Below are positions 43,380 through 54,496 of a DNA stretch of 64,000 bases, piece after piece. A program made the translations under genes and the position numbers. This DNA is from Linum tenue. Lineage: Eukaryota > Streptophyta > Magnoliopsida > Malpighiales > Linaceae. The stretch lies in assembly GCA_946122785.1 (NCBI GenBank), contig CAMGYJ010000006.1:65659676-65723675 (forward strand), in the 5' to 3' direction. Position 1 is the stretch's first letter; every line of letters begins with the position of its first letter. Below the pieces are notes generated by a model, which made no database searches, was not told the origin of the DNA, and saw nothing but the letters and a program-made list of their open reading frames with translations.

Positions 43380-44415
43380 GGGTAAAATACTTCGGGTGCC
43401 ACTTAAGTTTGAGAATTGGAGTAGGCATACCACTTAAATTTGAATAGGGCGTCGGGTACCACTGAACTCTATTATATGTGCACCTGATACCACTTAAGTT
43501 TACTGTTAAGTGCATTCCGTTAAAGTTGACAGAATATTCTTGGAATATTCCGTTTTCTAAATTTCATAATTGGTCCTTCAACTTTTCTTATTGTAAAAAA
43601 ATCATTTGGACTTATGAAAAATATTATTTTTTATCGTTTAGTTAGAATTCTTTTTTGAATATTTGATACCAAACCAATTTTTGAATATAAATTTTAGAAT
43701 CATTTATCATTATAATTATTTTCAATTATCATTATGTGTTCTAATAATTGAATTATTCCATGAATGTTGTAACTAAACAATGTTGTAGCTTTTATAGTCA
43801 TATTTGCTTTTCTATATTTTTTACCAAATGTTGAAGCTTTTATATTTTGTTTATTACTTGGTTACTTTTCATCTCTTTACATTCTAAATTTTTCAATTAC
43901 TGAAATATGTTTAATTATTTCTGATTGTGTTCCATTTATCCTTTTTTTTATTTTGATGTACTGATGATCGATTAAGTTCTATTTTAACTATTGTGTTTTG
44001 ATGAAACTATTTTAAATATTTTTAATGGTGATTCTAATTGAATTAGGGGGGTTTAAATAGATAATCTAATATTTATTTTAAATATTTATTATTATATTTT
44101 AGCAATTTATTCTTCTTCTTGATATCCGTTTACTATTTTTACTAATTTATCTATTTTGTTGAAATTTTTTGATTAGTCATTCTAGTAATAATATGTTTAG
44201 AAGGTTTTCTAATTATTATATTAGATAAAAAAACTTATTGAAATATAGTTTTGGATGTTTTTAAAAATTTTGGGTATAAAAAGTAATTAAAATTTTGGGT
44301 TGGATGGAAAAATAGACGGATGCACAACTTTAATGGTACTCGACGCCCTATTCAAACTTAAGTGATATGTTTATCCCAATTCTCAAACTTAATTGGTATT
44401 CGAGATATTATACCC
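43380..44415. mobile_element. MULE-F copy 1 (non-autonomous, empty)
   Basis: The ends GGGTAAAATACTTCGGGTGCC and the complement of GGGTATAATATCTCGAATACC include matching phrases AAGTTTGAGAATTGG and TTTGAATAGGGCGTCG. The interior is AT-rich without genes. The same sequence recurs at 52604-58217, where a LINE has landed, so this copy serves as the unoccupied reference. Its own target duplication is not visible. Confidence 0.82.
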
Positions 44416-44864
44416 TTCGTATCCCGATTCGATCTAGATCAAAGAAAACATGATTAGGCAACAATCATTAATGATTAATCCTCCTCCTCCTCTCTCTGTC
44501 ACTCTCTCGTGCCTCAGTCAGAGTCTCGCTTAGGTCTTACTCTTCCGTCTGACGCATCTTTGCTAGACGAAGATCTAAATCGAAATTCTAAATATAGTAA
44601 AATAATAAATTTCCAGAACCGTGCCGCGCTGGAGATTGGAAGTACAAGTGGAGAGACAGACAGTCAGACAATACAATAGAGAATTTCAAGAATAATAAGT
44701 CGCCGAAGAAAACAAAAACACCGATATTGATCGAATCGCGCTTTCTTTCTTTCTTCTTCCTTCTCCGCCTTCCTCCTTCGGTATTTCCCTTTTTTGTCAG
44801 ATGAGAAGAAGAAAAGAAAGGAAGTAAAGCAGCAGCAGCGCCCGTCTGGGATTCCTTCTTCTCC

Positions 44865-47459
44865 ATGGCTTCTCTCCGGTTCTTCTTCTTACTCTCCTCG
44901 TTTTCTATGCTGGCCTGCTTCTCCTCCGTCTCCGGCGAGGAGGATGACGTCGCCGTCACGCCCATCAATCGAGATCTCTACCATTCAAGGTACAGTTTCA
45001 TAGCCTTCTCCTGATTCGAATCATAGTTGAGATTTTTCCCGTTTGGATCCCGTGGGAAAAAAGATAAGAGAAATGGTTTTCTCTGGCGAGAGATCTAATT
45101 GTCCCGGGGGTTTTCCTTCCTGCCCACCTTGTGTTCGACGTATTGCTACACAGAAAGCAAGAAGCCGCGACATGTGAGAGCAGCATTTTTGTTAAAACGT
45201 GATGGTGATATTGTTTCTTTTGGGTTCACTCTGCAGTTCTGATTTATTGGAGCAGATTAATTCGTTGGTTCATCGTCACCCTGAAAAGCTCACCGTAAGT
45301 AGTAATACAGTTTGGTTTCCTTTGAGAGTTATGAATCTATTGAATTGCGAAAACTTACTAACTTCCCGTTTCTGGGGGTGTCCCTTCTGTTTGTAGATGG
45401 AGACCATTGCCAGTGGGAACAAAGGCTACCAGGCAGAGACGACCGTTGTTACTTATTCCAGAAGCTCGACAAAGGACCGTGATGACCGGTCTAAGTTTCG
45501 GATTCTCCTGGTAAGTTCCAAGTGTGGAAAAATGAGGGCTTTCTTGAGTAAATGAGAATCAATATGCAAGTGGGACTAGATCGATCTCAGATCAGTGTAT
45601 TCTGTTGCTGGTTTTTTTGACAGATGATTCATTGTCTTCCAGAGTTTCGGGCAGCATGGAAGAGAGCTCATTACTACGGAGCTCGCGTACAGGATCTTAT
45701 CTATATTGAGTGAGGAACAGTTCCTACCTAATGTGGATCGTGACGCTCTCAACAGCACCCTAGACAAGCTTGTCATCAAGGTAAGAACTTCAATCAATCC
45801 TAAATTGGGGCTCCTCACTTACGAGTCTTTGAGACTCTTAGGCTTTTAGTTCTGATAAAGGTGCAATAGACCAGGATTCAGTAAGACTGGGATGCAGAAG
45901 ACGTCTGGAACTTGCTTTGCCGCTTGCTAAAAAGAACATTACTAGCATCTGGCGATATGCTGTCAGTGCCTTACTTGACATTCAACCAAGCTTCTGACAG
46001 TGATGATTTGTGATGTGGTATTCAGGTGGTGCCAATGGAGAACTTGAATGGCCGGAAACTTGTTGAGCAAGGAGATCTTTGCGAGCGGAGGAATGGTAAA
46101 GCCCCTAAATTTTAAATATTTTGGCATGATTATTTGTTGCGAGACGGAAAGGGCTTAGAGTTTTCGATTTTTGACACAGGAAGAGGAGTTGATCTTAACA
46201 GGAACTGGAGTGTTGATTGGGGCAAAAAAGAGAAGGTTGGTAGTACTAGTTTCTAATAGTAGTTCATTTACTTCAGCTGCAGTTTCCATTTGAGGCCTTT
46301 TGGCTAATTGTGGTACCTTCTGGGTTCGATTATGTAGGACTATGATCCTTACGAAGAGAATCCAGGCACTGCTCCTTTCAGTGAACCTGAAACCCAAACA
46401 ATGCGAAAACTTGCCTTATCTTTTGATCCTCATGTTTGGATTAATGTACACTCTGGCATGGAGGTTAGTAGTTATACTGTTTGTTTGTTCCTCAATCCTC
46501 GAACATATTATCGACACTTTTATCAACCTAATCGCTTGTTTCCCGTGTTCAGGCTTTGTTCATGCCCTATGATCACAAAAACACGACACCTGAAGGATCT
46601 GCTTCACAACATATGAGATCATTGCTTAATCGAGTGAACAAAGATCACTGCTATAATCGTTGTATGGTTGGATCTGGTGGAGGCTCTGTTGGGTATGTGT
46701 TCTTTGTTCGGTTCCTTGTAGATTTGTTTGATAGAAACATTTTAACTTGGAACTTGGGCAATTCGCTATTGTGTTTTACCTTACTATTTAAATTATGTTG
46801 TATTTAGGTATCTTGCCCATGGGACAGCAACAGATTACATGTACGATGTTGTGAAAGTTCCCATGGCTTTCACCTTCGAGGTCTGTTATATGATCACTTG
46901 CAGTTTTTCTGAAGATAAGTATATTCCTTACATTTTTTTATTGATGTTCTTTAACATGTGGCAGATGTACGGGGATTCCACAGCTTCAGCAAAGGACTGT
47001 TTCAAAATGTTCAATCCTACTGATCATGCTACCTTCAACGTACGTGATTATGCTAACCTAATATTCTCTCCCTCGATTTTAAGGAACTCTAGATCTGATT
47101 CAGGGAATGCCTATGTTTTTTTCTTTCATTTTTGGATTCAGAGAGTTCTCAACGACTGGTCGGCAGCATTCTTCGAGATTTTCAAAATGGGACCAAACCA
47201 CATGGATGAAGCCCATTTGAAGGCAGCTGCATCGAGCCAGGACAAGTTTGTATCAATCGACGAGTATCTCGATGGATACTTGATGGAGAGAAAGAATAGA
47301 TATGGGAAGAAGATAGAGGTGTTGGATCTAGGAATGCAGGAAATAAGAACATATTTTAGGCTCTTTTTGTTGTCATCAGTCCTATTGTTGTTCATGTTCT
47401 GTTCTAGGATTTCTAAGAGCATGTCTAGCAGACCTATTGTTTCAGCTATACCTCTCTAA
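44865..47459 (+). CDS. M14-family zinc carboxypeptidase, secreted/membrane-anchored, 11 exons
   Basis: Exons: 44865-44989, 45237-45294, 45397-45510, 45643-45780, 46026-46095, 46180-46235, 46338-46463, 46553-46692, 46808-46880, 46965-47039, 47142-47459; together 430 aa. Residues 1-24 are a signal peptide ending SVSG. M14 catalytic marks are all present: QHGRE (zinc ligands H104, E107), DLNRNW (substrate Arg 176), NVHSG (zinc ligand H225) and AFTFE (catalytic Glu 300). A C-terminal hydrophobic span (about 396-412, YFRLFLLSSVLLLFMFC) suggests a type I membrane anchor facing the secretory lumen. It removes C-terminal residues from peptides by family inference; substrate unknown. From memory it is closest to Arabidopsis At5g42320. 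It is tail to tail with CRP1. The first ATG after the leader fits the signal peptide. Confidence 0.93.
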
Positions 47460-48272
47460 GAGACTCAGGTTTGAGAGACAGATTGTATGTTGTATTTGTT
47501 TGTTTTTTTTAGTAAGATGATCTTATCTTTGTAATTAAACTTGATGTACAACATTTTTGGCCCTTAATGGAGAATTTGAGTTGTTCCGACACCAGAGGTG
47601 CTGGTGGTGAACCGAATCGAAATCAAAATCAGACCAGTCCAAATTGAATAAACTGAGCTTCTGGTCAGACTTCGACGGTCGTATTTCTTTTGATTTGATC
47701 AAGTCCTACGTTGATTCAGTCTGATTTTGGTCAGACCATGCCCGGTCCTACGCACTTGAGTTTCCCACTACAATTCTGGTCAGCAGTAGATTTGGAAGCA
47801 CAAAGATGCATATATATACTTTTGTGAAGAAACCACACGATAACGTAACATCAGCAGTGTGATGAAACCCCTAAGCTGCTTGTATAATACAAGAAACTAA
47901 GTAAAGGACGTGCCTTGAAAAGCAAGCTTACATCTTTAATCCAAGAGAGCGGAGCATGAAGCTACATTGACGGCTTTACAAGCTTTGATTTCTCTTGCTT
48001 TGGTGCATACTCGGGCTACGTTGTTGTAAGGTACAAGCTTCCTTTCCCGAACCAGAATCCCTGGTAACAAAATGAGCACAGTTTAGCAAGGGGATATAAA
48101 TTGCATGATGTAATCATTCTTCAGGAACATGATTCCAGCTTTAACTATGCAGTAAGTGTTCATCCACAAACCTCGAGTTGGTAAATAAGCTTGAATATGA
48201 ACATTCATCCAACATTATGTGAATCTGTCTAATCACCCTGCCTAGATGGTGTGCAACCTTCTGCAGAAAATG
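47460..48272. other. Convergent 3' region between carboxypeptidase and CRP1
   Basis: It contains both 3' UTRs. Around 47590-47745 are phrases such as GAACCGAATCGAAATC and TCAGACCA typical of hAT subterminal sequence, so a small decayed element may lie here. No gene is recognised. Confidence 0.5.
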
Positions 48273-50909
48273 TCATAGCGTTTGCTTCAAGTACCGAAGT
48301 GCAGATCTCAGCATTGCTTTAGCTTTACCATCCGGTTTGCACCCAGATGAAATCATTTCTTCATATACTGAAGCCACCTGAAACCCACACCATAAGAACA
48401 ATTTGACATTAGATGCTCAAATCGGAGATCCGAATTGGACAGAAATCTGAATTACGCATTATATGAAGCATTACCCCACTCATCATAGCCATTATTTTTC
48501 AGTGAATTATCTTACAAGTACATACAATATACCTTGTCGAACTTATCAGCACGAATCAAAGCCTTCATGAGTGTAGTATAGGTCACCACATCAGGCTTCA
48601 AGTCCTGCAGATATAAGCCACAAAATGAAGATGTTATCGACATAGCAAGACAGGCTACACATCTGCCATAACGAAAGTGGATGACCAGGACTAATCATTA
48701 AGTTTTATTACATTGTCTGTCATGTACTTCAGTACTGCAAAAGCTTCTGCATCTCTCCTATCTTCGCCAAATGCATTGATCAATGAGTTGAGTGCTAACA
48801 TACTAGGCTTTAGGCCATCAGCTGTCATGATCTTAAAAGCATTTACAGCCTCTTCAGACAATCCCTGACAGAAATGAAACAGGAGATTTTAGAACATGCT
48901 CCAATAACACATTGCAAAGTTGAATAACTAGAGGGGCCAATAGATAATAGAGCTATATTCGTCTTTCACTGCATCAATGAGTTTGAATCATGCAATCAAA
49001 TGGACCCAGGAGAGAGATATGACTATGGGTATAACATTCTCAGATAGCATATGAGCATTCACATGCCTTTTAAATAATCTCAAGGTAAACAAGGAAGTAC
49101 CTTTCGTGCATAGGCATTTATCAAGGCGTTGTACATAGTAGAAGTCGGTTTAAATCCCGAAGCTTTCATGTTTTCCAAGCACTGCATTGCATCTTCAAAC
49201 CTCCCTGATCGGCCATAGATATCAATCAGCGTTGTATAGGTTACAACATTAAGCAACAAACCATGGCCCTGCATCCTCTGCAGCAAAATCTTCACATCAT
49301 CCCACCTCTCCTGCTGTCCAAATGAATTCACCATGATGTTAAATGTTGCAGCACAAGGAGAGTAACCCTTTTCTATCATTTCCTCGAATAACTCTTCTGC
49401 TCTTTCGTGGAGTCCAGCCTTACAATGGCAATCCAGAAGAGTGTTCCATGTGACTGTATCAGGTTGTATTCCTTCCGAAAGCATCCGATCAAATGCAGCC
49501 ATTGCATGATCGAGACAATTAAATTTCCCAAACGTATCAATCAAGACATTGTAGAAGTGCCTGTCAGGTTTGACTCCAATGTCCTTCATCTCCCTCAAAA
49601 CCTGAAACGACTTCTGCCATTCCCCTCTATCACGATAAGAAGCCAAGATTCTACTGTATACATAAGGATTCGGCTTCACATTTCTCGCTTCCATTTCCTT
49701 CAGCACAACTCTAGCACTCTCCCATCTCCCAGCATTCGCATAAGCATCAACTAGAAAGCCAAACGTCTGTTCATCAGGGGAAACCCCATTCCTCTCCATT
49801 TCCGTCACCACGAATTCGGCATCCTTAAGCAAACCCGCCTTCCCATACCCTCTTAACAACGCATTATAAGCTCGAGTCCTCGGCTGCAGACCATTGTCCT
49901 TCATTTCCTCAAAAATAGCCTCAGCTTCTACAGTCCTACCAGATTTCCCCAGAGCATAGATAACAGCCACAAGCGTCCCAGTTTTCACACTCAACCCATT
50001 CCCTTGCACCATAGCCAGAAACTCCATAGCTCGGCTGGAATCCCCTGCTTTAGCAAACCCTACAATTATGTCATTCGAAAGCTGCACATCGAGCTCAAGC
50101 TTATCGCATTCGATTTCATCATAAACCTTCTGCAGAATCGGAGAGTCGATGCTATTGTTCCGAGTCAGATTCTTGATAATCAAACTGTAATTGACGAAAT
50201 CAGAAGGATACCCGTCCTGCCGCATCCTGGAAATCAGATTCAAGGCCTTCTCGACATCGTTGTTCCTCACGCAGGCGTTGATCAGCGCGTTGTACGTTAA
50301 GGGATTCAGCGACTGCTTCCGCGAAAGAAGGAACGCCTCGTAGAGCATCTCCGAGCGCCCTAGCGCGTGGATGAGAATCGAGTAGAGGAGCTCGTACGAG
50401 AAGCAGAGATTGTGCCGCTGGAGCCAGGTGACGACGGCGTAGGCTAGTCCAATGGAATCGGGAGACGAGCAGAGGGATTTCAGCAAGGAGTGCCAGAGCG
50501 GACCTGGCACGGCGCGGTACGACTCAGCGAGCTGGAACTCGGCCGAGTCGAGCACGCTCGGTGACGTGGATGAGCAGCCGGGGGAATCGGCGGTGGCCGG
50601 AGAAGCTTCCGAGAGTTGGCCGGCGAGGAAATTGAGGAGCGGAGTGAAGTCGTAGCGACGGCTCTGGAGAGGAAGAATGTCATCTTCATCTCCGCCCTCG
50701 TTCTCGTCTTCTTCTTCTTCATCATTATCCAGACCTTTACTCGAAGAAGGAGAGGAGTAGCGCAAAGTGGCGGCGGCTGTGAGTGCGGCGGCGGCGGCGG
50801 CGGCGGAGAGAGGCGGCTGGAATATGAGATGGTGGTGGAGGACTGGATAGTAAGTGATAGAGTTGGAAGGAAATCGAACCGGAAGAAGCGGAGACGGTAA
50901 CCGTAGCAT
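48273..50909 (-). CDS. CRP1: Chloroplast pentatricopeptide-repeat protein CRP1
   Basis: Four exons, 49101-50909, 48712-48864, 48533-48604 and 48273-48377, all joined in phase 0, give 712 aa, close to the length I recall for Arabidopsis CRP1 (At5g42310). The first ~60 residues are Ser/Ala-rich with few acids, as in a plastid transit peptide. A strongly acidic patch ([15 protein letters not shown]) follows. From about residue 160 there are roughly a dozen P-type 35-residue repeats (for example [38 protein letters not shown]). CRP1 binds specific chloroplast mRNAs; in maize it is needed for petA and psaC translation and petD RNA processing. Exon 1 holds most repeats; the last three exons supply the C-terminal two to three repeats. 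No frameshift or stop is seen. Confidence 0.93.
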
Positions 50910-51249
50910 TTTCTGCGGGCGAGAGAGCGGGGGAAATCGGGAATTCGTTTATCCACTTTTCTCGTCTGGATTTTTTTATCTGGTTTTAGATTGCAGTTTG
51001 CAGATTCTTTTTCTGGCTTTCTCTGGCGCGAACGTCGTCGTTTGCCGCGAAGGTAGCCATATGTTTGTATATTCTTTGTTTTAATCCGAATTTTTTTCCA
51101 CATAAATATGTAACACATTAAATAAATCTCACATCTATAAATTACGGAATATATACATGGTAATCATGATTCTATATATTTATGCATTAAATTCAATTTA
51201 TCTATTCTAATTGGATGAATTGTTTCAAAATGTAAATTTGAAAAATACA
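50910..51249. other. CRP1 upstream region
   Basis: Leader and promoter of CRP1 on the minus strand. It is GC-richer near the gene and AT-rich beyond 51060. No clear TATA box or other element can be assigned. Confidence 0.5.
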
Positions 51250-51257
51250 TTATTTGG

Positions 51258-51938
51258 TAGAACTAGGAAACGGTGCGGTCTAATTCAGCGGATCATATAT
51301 GCGGTCTACGGTCCAGACCAAGAGGTTAGAGTATAGACCATAGATCAGAACGCAAATTATCCGGTCCAGACCAAACCACACCAGTGCAGTCTGGTCCGGT
51401 ACAGTTTGGTCCAGATAGATCACAGTAAACGAAAAATGAATAATTTAATTAATCAACCGCACAAAAAATTGAACCAATGGGCAAGAAAAAATGTTTTGTT
51501 TTCTTAAAACATAAATCATGGAGAATTTTGACACCATAAATCTCAGTAAATAATAAAGATACAAAGTCAAAACATCCCAACTTGCACCATAACGCCATGT
51601 ACATTTACATAATGTCATATGGAGACATGATTGTCTCTACTCCCTACTCCCTAGTGAAATATGGTTGTGAATGAAGAGGGGAAGAGATTCTCAAAATTAA
51701 GATTGAGACTTGGGTATCGTTGTGGGAGTTGGGCGAGTGGTCGAGTGGGTTGCTAAAACATATTGAGAAGTCAGTTGGATCCACGGTTTGGTCCGGTAAA
51801 CCGCGGTTTAGACCATACCAAGAAATTAAAACATCGTATAATACAGACCATACTTTACGGTCTACGGTCCGAACCAAACTGTGCGGTCCGGTTTGGACCA
51901 TGATTTTTCAAACGGTCGGGTCTACTTTCTCACCCCTA
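51258..51938. mobile_element. Non-autonomous hAT element upstream of CRP1, 8-bp TSD
   Basis: TTATTTGG is duplicated at 51250-51257 and 51939-51946. The right end reads TAGGGGTGAGAAAG on the minus strand; the left end TAGAACTAGGAAAC is more diverged. Both subterminal parts are packed with GCGGTC, GGTCTACGGTCC and GGTCCGGTTTGG, while the middle is AT-rich. No transposase. Confidence 0.85.
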
Positions 51939-51946
51939 TTATTTGG

Positions 51947-52594
51947 AGGTTGAATAATTTTGGTGGTCCCACAGAATATGAGGAATACAAACTGAGAGAT
52001 TGACAATCATCCATATTGAATGATTTTGGTGTTCCAATCTTTTGATCAAATACAAATATTGTGTTTCATTTTAGGACACAAAACGACGAATTCTCATAAT
52101 TACATGTATTGGCTAAATACTTATATGAAATCTCAACTTTCAAATGACCCCAAAATTAAGTAAATAAATGACTTTAATCGATAATATGCTTTTTGAGGTG
52201 GAATGAACGTTTCTTTTAAAATTCCAAAGTCATGCTCACTATGGAGCAATGCAAGGTTGGGTAGCCTCTTGATAAGTCATCATGATATGCAAGAAAAAAT
52301 CATGCGGGGTTAGACTCAAAGAGAACAATATATTGGTTGGGAAAAGGTTCAAGATGACATAATTGATATTGGAACCTTTAGGCATTCCTCTTGAACGATG
52401 GTGGTGAAACCATAACGAGGACGCTAATCCCAAAGAGGTGTAACCCAATACCCATATGGCTCATAATAATTGATAAAATTCTCAACAAGTCCACTCATTA
52501 TTATTTATAATTTATGGTTTGAACAATCTAACCTTAACTGATAATATGTTTTTAAAATGAAATAAACAATGTCTTATAAGAAAAAAATGGTTGG
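51947..52594. other. Gene-free AT-rich spacer
   Basis: No coding sequence or repeat boundary that I can support lies between the hAT element and the MULE-F copy. Confidence 0.6.
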
Positions 52595-53394
52595 GATGTT
52601 AAGAGGTTAAAATACATTGAGTGCCACTTAAGTTTGAGAATTGTGGTAGACATATCACTTAAATTTGAATAGGGCATTGGGTACTACTGAACTCTATTAT
52701 ATGTGCACTCGATACCAATTAAATTTACTGCTAAGTGCATTCCGTTAAAGTTGACAGAACATTCTTTGAATATTCCATTTTCTAAATTTCATAATTGGTC
52801 CTTCTACTTTTCTTATAGTAAAAAAACCATTTGAACTTATGAAAAACATAATTTTTTATTGTTTAGTTAGAATCCTCTTTTGAATACTTGATACGAAACC
52901 AATTTTTGAATAGAAAATTTAAAATCAATTATCATTATAATTATTTTCAATATCATTATGTGTTCTAATAATTGAATTATTCCATGAATGTTGTAACTAA
53001 ACAATGTTGTAGCTTTTATAATAATATTTTGTTTTCTACCGTTTTTACCAAATATTGTAGCTTTTATATTTTATTTATTACCTAGTTGCTTTCAATCTCT
53101 TTTCATTCTAAATTTTCTCAATTAGTGGAATATGTTTAATTATTTCTGATTGTGTTCCATTTATCCTTCTTTGAATTTGATGTAATGATGATCAATTAGG
53201 TTTTATTTTAACTATTTCTAATGGAACTTCTAATTGAATTAGGGGGTTTAAATATATATGATAATATTAATTTTAAATATTTATTATTATATTCTAATAT
53301 ATTTTTATTTTTCTTTATATTCGTTTACTATTTTTACTAATTTATCTATTTTATTGAAAAATTTTGATTAGTCATTTTAGTAATAATATGTTTA

Positions 53395-53552
53395 GAAGAA
53401 GGTTCTAAGCGCTGGGCGAACAGCCTTGTTGTTTGGGATTGCGCCAGATAGCAGACTTGAGTATTATGAGCCTGAATTCATTGATGGTGCGCTGAGGATT
53501 CCGAGGTCGGTGATTGAAGAAGGTTCTAAGCGCTGGGCGAACAGCCTTGTTG
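53395..53552 (+). repeat. 37-bp direct repeat at the LINE 5' junction
   Basis: GAAGAAGGTTCTAAGCGCTG and the following 17 bp occur at 53395-53431 and again at 53516-53552, 121 bp apart. The first copy begins inside the target duplication (…TTTAGAAG), so LINE and target share GAAG at the join. Confidence 0.93.
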
Positions 53553-54496
53553 GGCAGTTCCTTGGTAGTCCTGCTTCAATCTCTGCTATCAGATTCTGGG
53601 CAAATTGGTTATGGGGAAGAGACGGAGAAGTACGTACATCGCGGCTTGGAGACAAGCTGGTTCTATTCCAGTTCCCGTCGGCTTATATATGTCAGTGGGT
53701 GTTTGAGGGCGGTCCGTGGCACCATCGAGACAATATGCTATTCTTGAGGAAGTGGGAGCCAGGAATTCAACCTCTTGCGATTGACAACTCGAAAATTCCG
53801 GTGTGGGTAAGGATAACTAATCTACCGACAGAATTTGCAAACAAGGAAGGTTTGGGTAGAATTGCGAGTTCGATTGGGCGACCTTTGTGTATGGATATTC
53901 CTACGAGAAGGGGCACGAAGCTTGGGATTGCGAAGGTCTGTGTGGAAATCTCTGCAAGGGCAAAGCGGCTTACTAAGCTCGATGTGAAGCCTGATGGTAT
54001 GCAAGCGATGTGGGTGAATCTGGAATACTGTAATTTGCCAGTCTTATGTGATAAGTGTGGCGAATTTGGTCATAACTGTGCTGTTTCTGAGGGCGCTCTA
54101 GTGCAGGAATGGAGGGTTAAGAAAGCAGTGGAGGGTTCTCTGAATCCTGCTAGTGTGGATAAGGGTAAAGCGTTGGTTCAGTGTGTGGATGAGCCTAGTG
54201 GGTCTGGTGTAGTTCAGGGGGATGCTATGTCATCTCCTGGTGCAGCGACTGTTGTTAGTATGAATTCTACTCCAAAGAGTGCTGTCATGCCTAATGTGGA
54301 TGCTGATGGGTTTACACTGGTTGAGAATAGGAAGAGACGATCTGCTCAGGCAGGGGCTTCTGGGGAGAGCAGGCAGCCATTCATGGATGCAACCAATTTC
54401 CAGTCACTGCAACAGTCCAAACCAGTTTCTACAGTTTCTAAAGCTCCTCCTCCTCCTCCAAGGGGGAGAGGTAGGGGTAAGAAACGTGGGAAATGA
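53399..54496 (+). CDS. LINE ORF1 (DUF4283 + zinc knuckle), 5' partial
   Basis: It is open from the 5' junction to TGA 54496. The DUF4283-type domain reads RFWANWLWGRDGEVRTSRLG, LFQFPSAYICQWVFEGGPWH, then WVRITNLPTEF, followed by a CCHC-type knuckle CDKCGEFGHNC near 54045-54080 and a basic, proline-rich tail (PPPPPRGRGRGKKRGK). This is the RNA-binding protein of plant L1 elements. The natural start is missing: the first ~40 codons derive from the rearranged 5' end, and the first in-frame ATG is well inside the domain. Confidence 0.88.
   Translation, partial: KVLSAGRTALLFGIAPDSRLEYYEPEFIDGALRIPRSVIEEGSKRWANSLVGQFLGSPASISAIRFWANWLWGRDGEVRTSRLGDKLVLFQFPSAYICQWVFEGGPWHHRDNMLFLRKWEPGIQPLAIDNSKIPVWVRITNLPTEFANKEGLGRIASSIGRPLCMDIPTRRGTKLGIAKVCVEISARAKRLTKLDVKPDGMQAMWVNLEYCNLPVLCDKCGEFGHNCAVSEGALVQEWRVKKAVEGSLNPASVDKGKALVQCVDEPSGSGVVQGDAMSSPGAATVVSMNSTPKSAVMPNVDADGFTLVENRKRRSAQAGASGESRQPFMDATNFQSLQQSKPVSTVSKAPPPPPRGRGRGKKRGK

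Noticed and set aside
44588..44968. 126-codon minus-strand frame over the carboxypeptidase leader
   Set aside because: Low-complexity (Lys/Arg/Glu-rich) antisense of a pyrimidine-rich 5' UTR.
49407..50300. Plus-strand frames antisense to CRP1
   Set aside because: Shadows of the CRP1 coding sequence.
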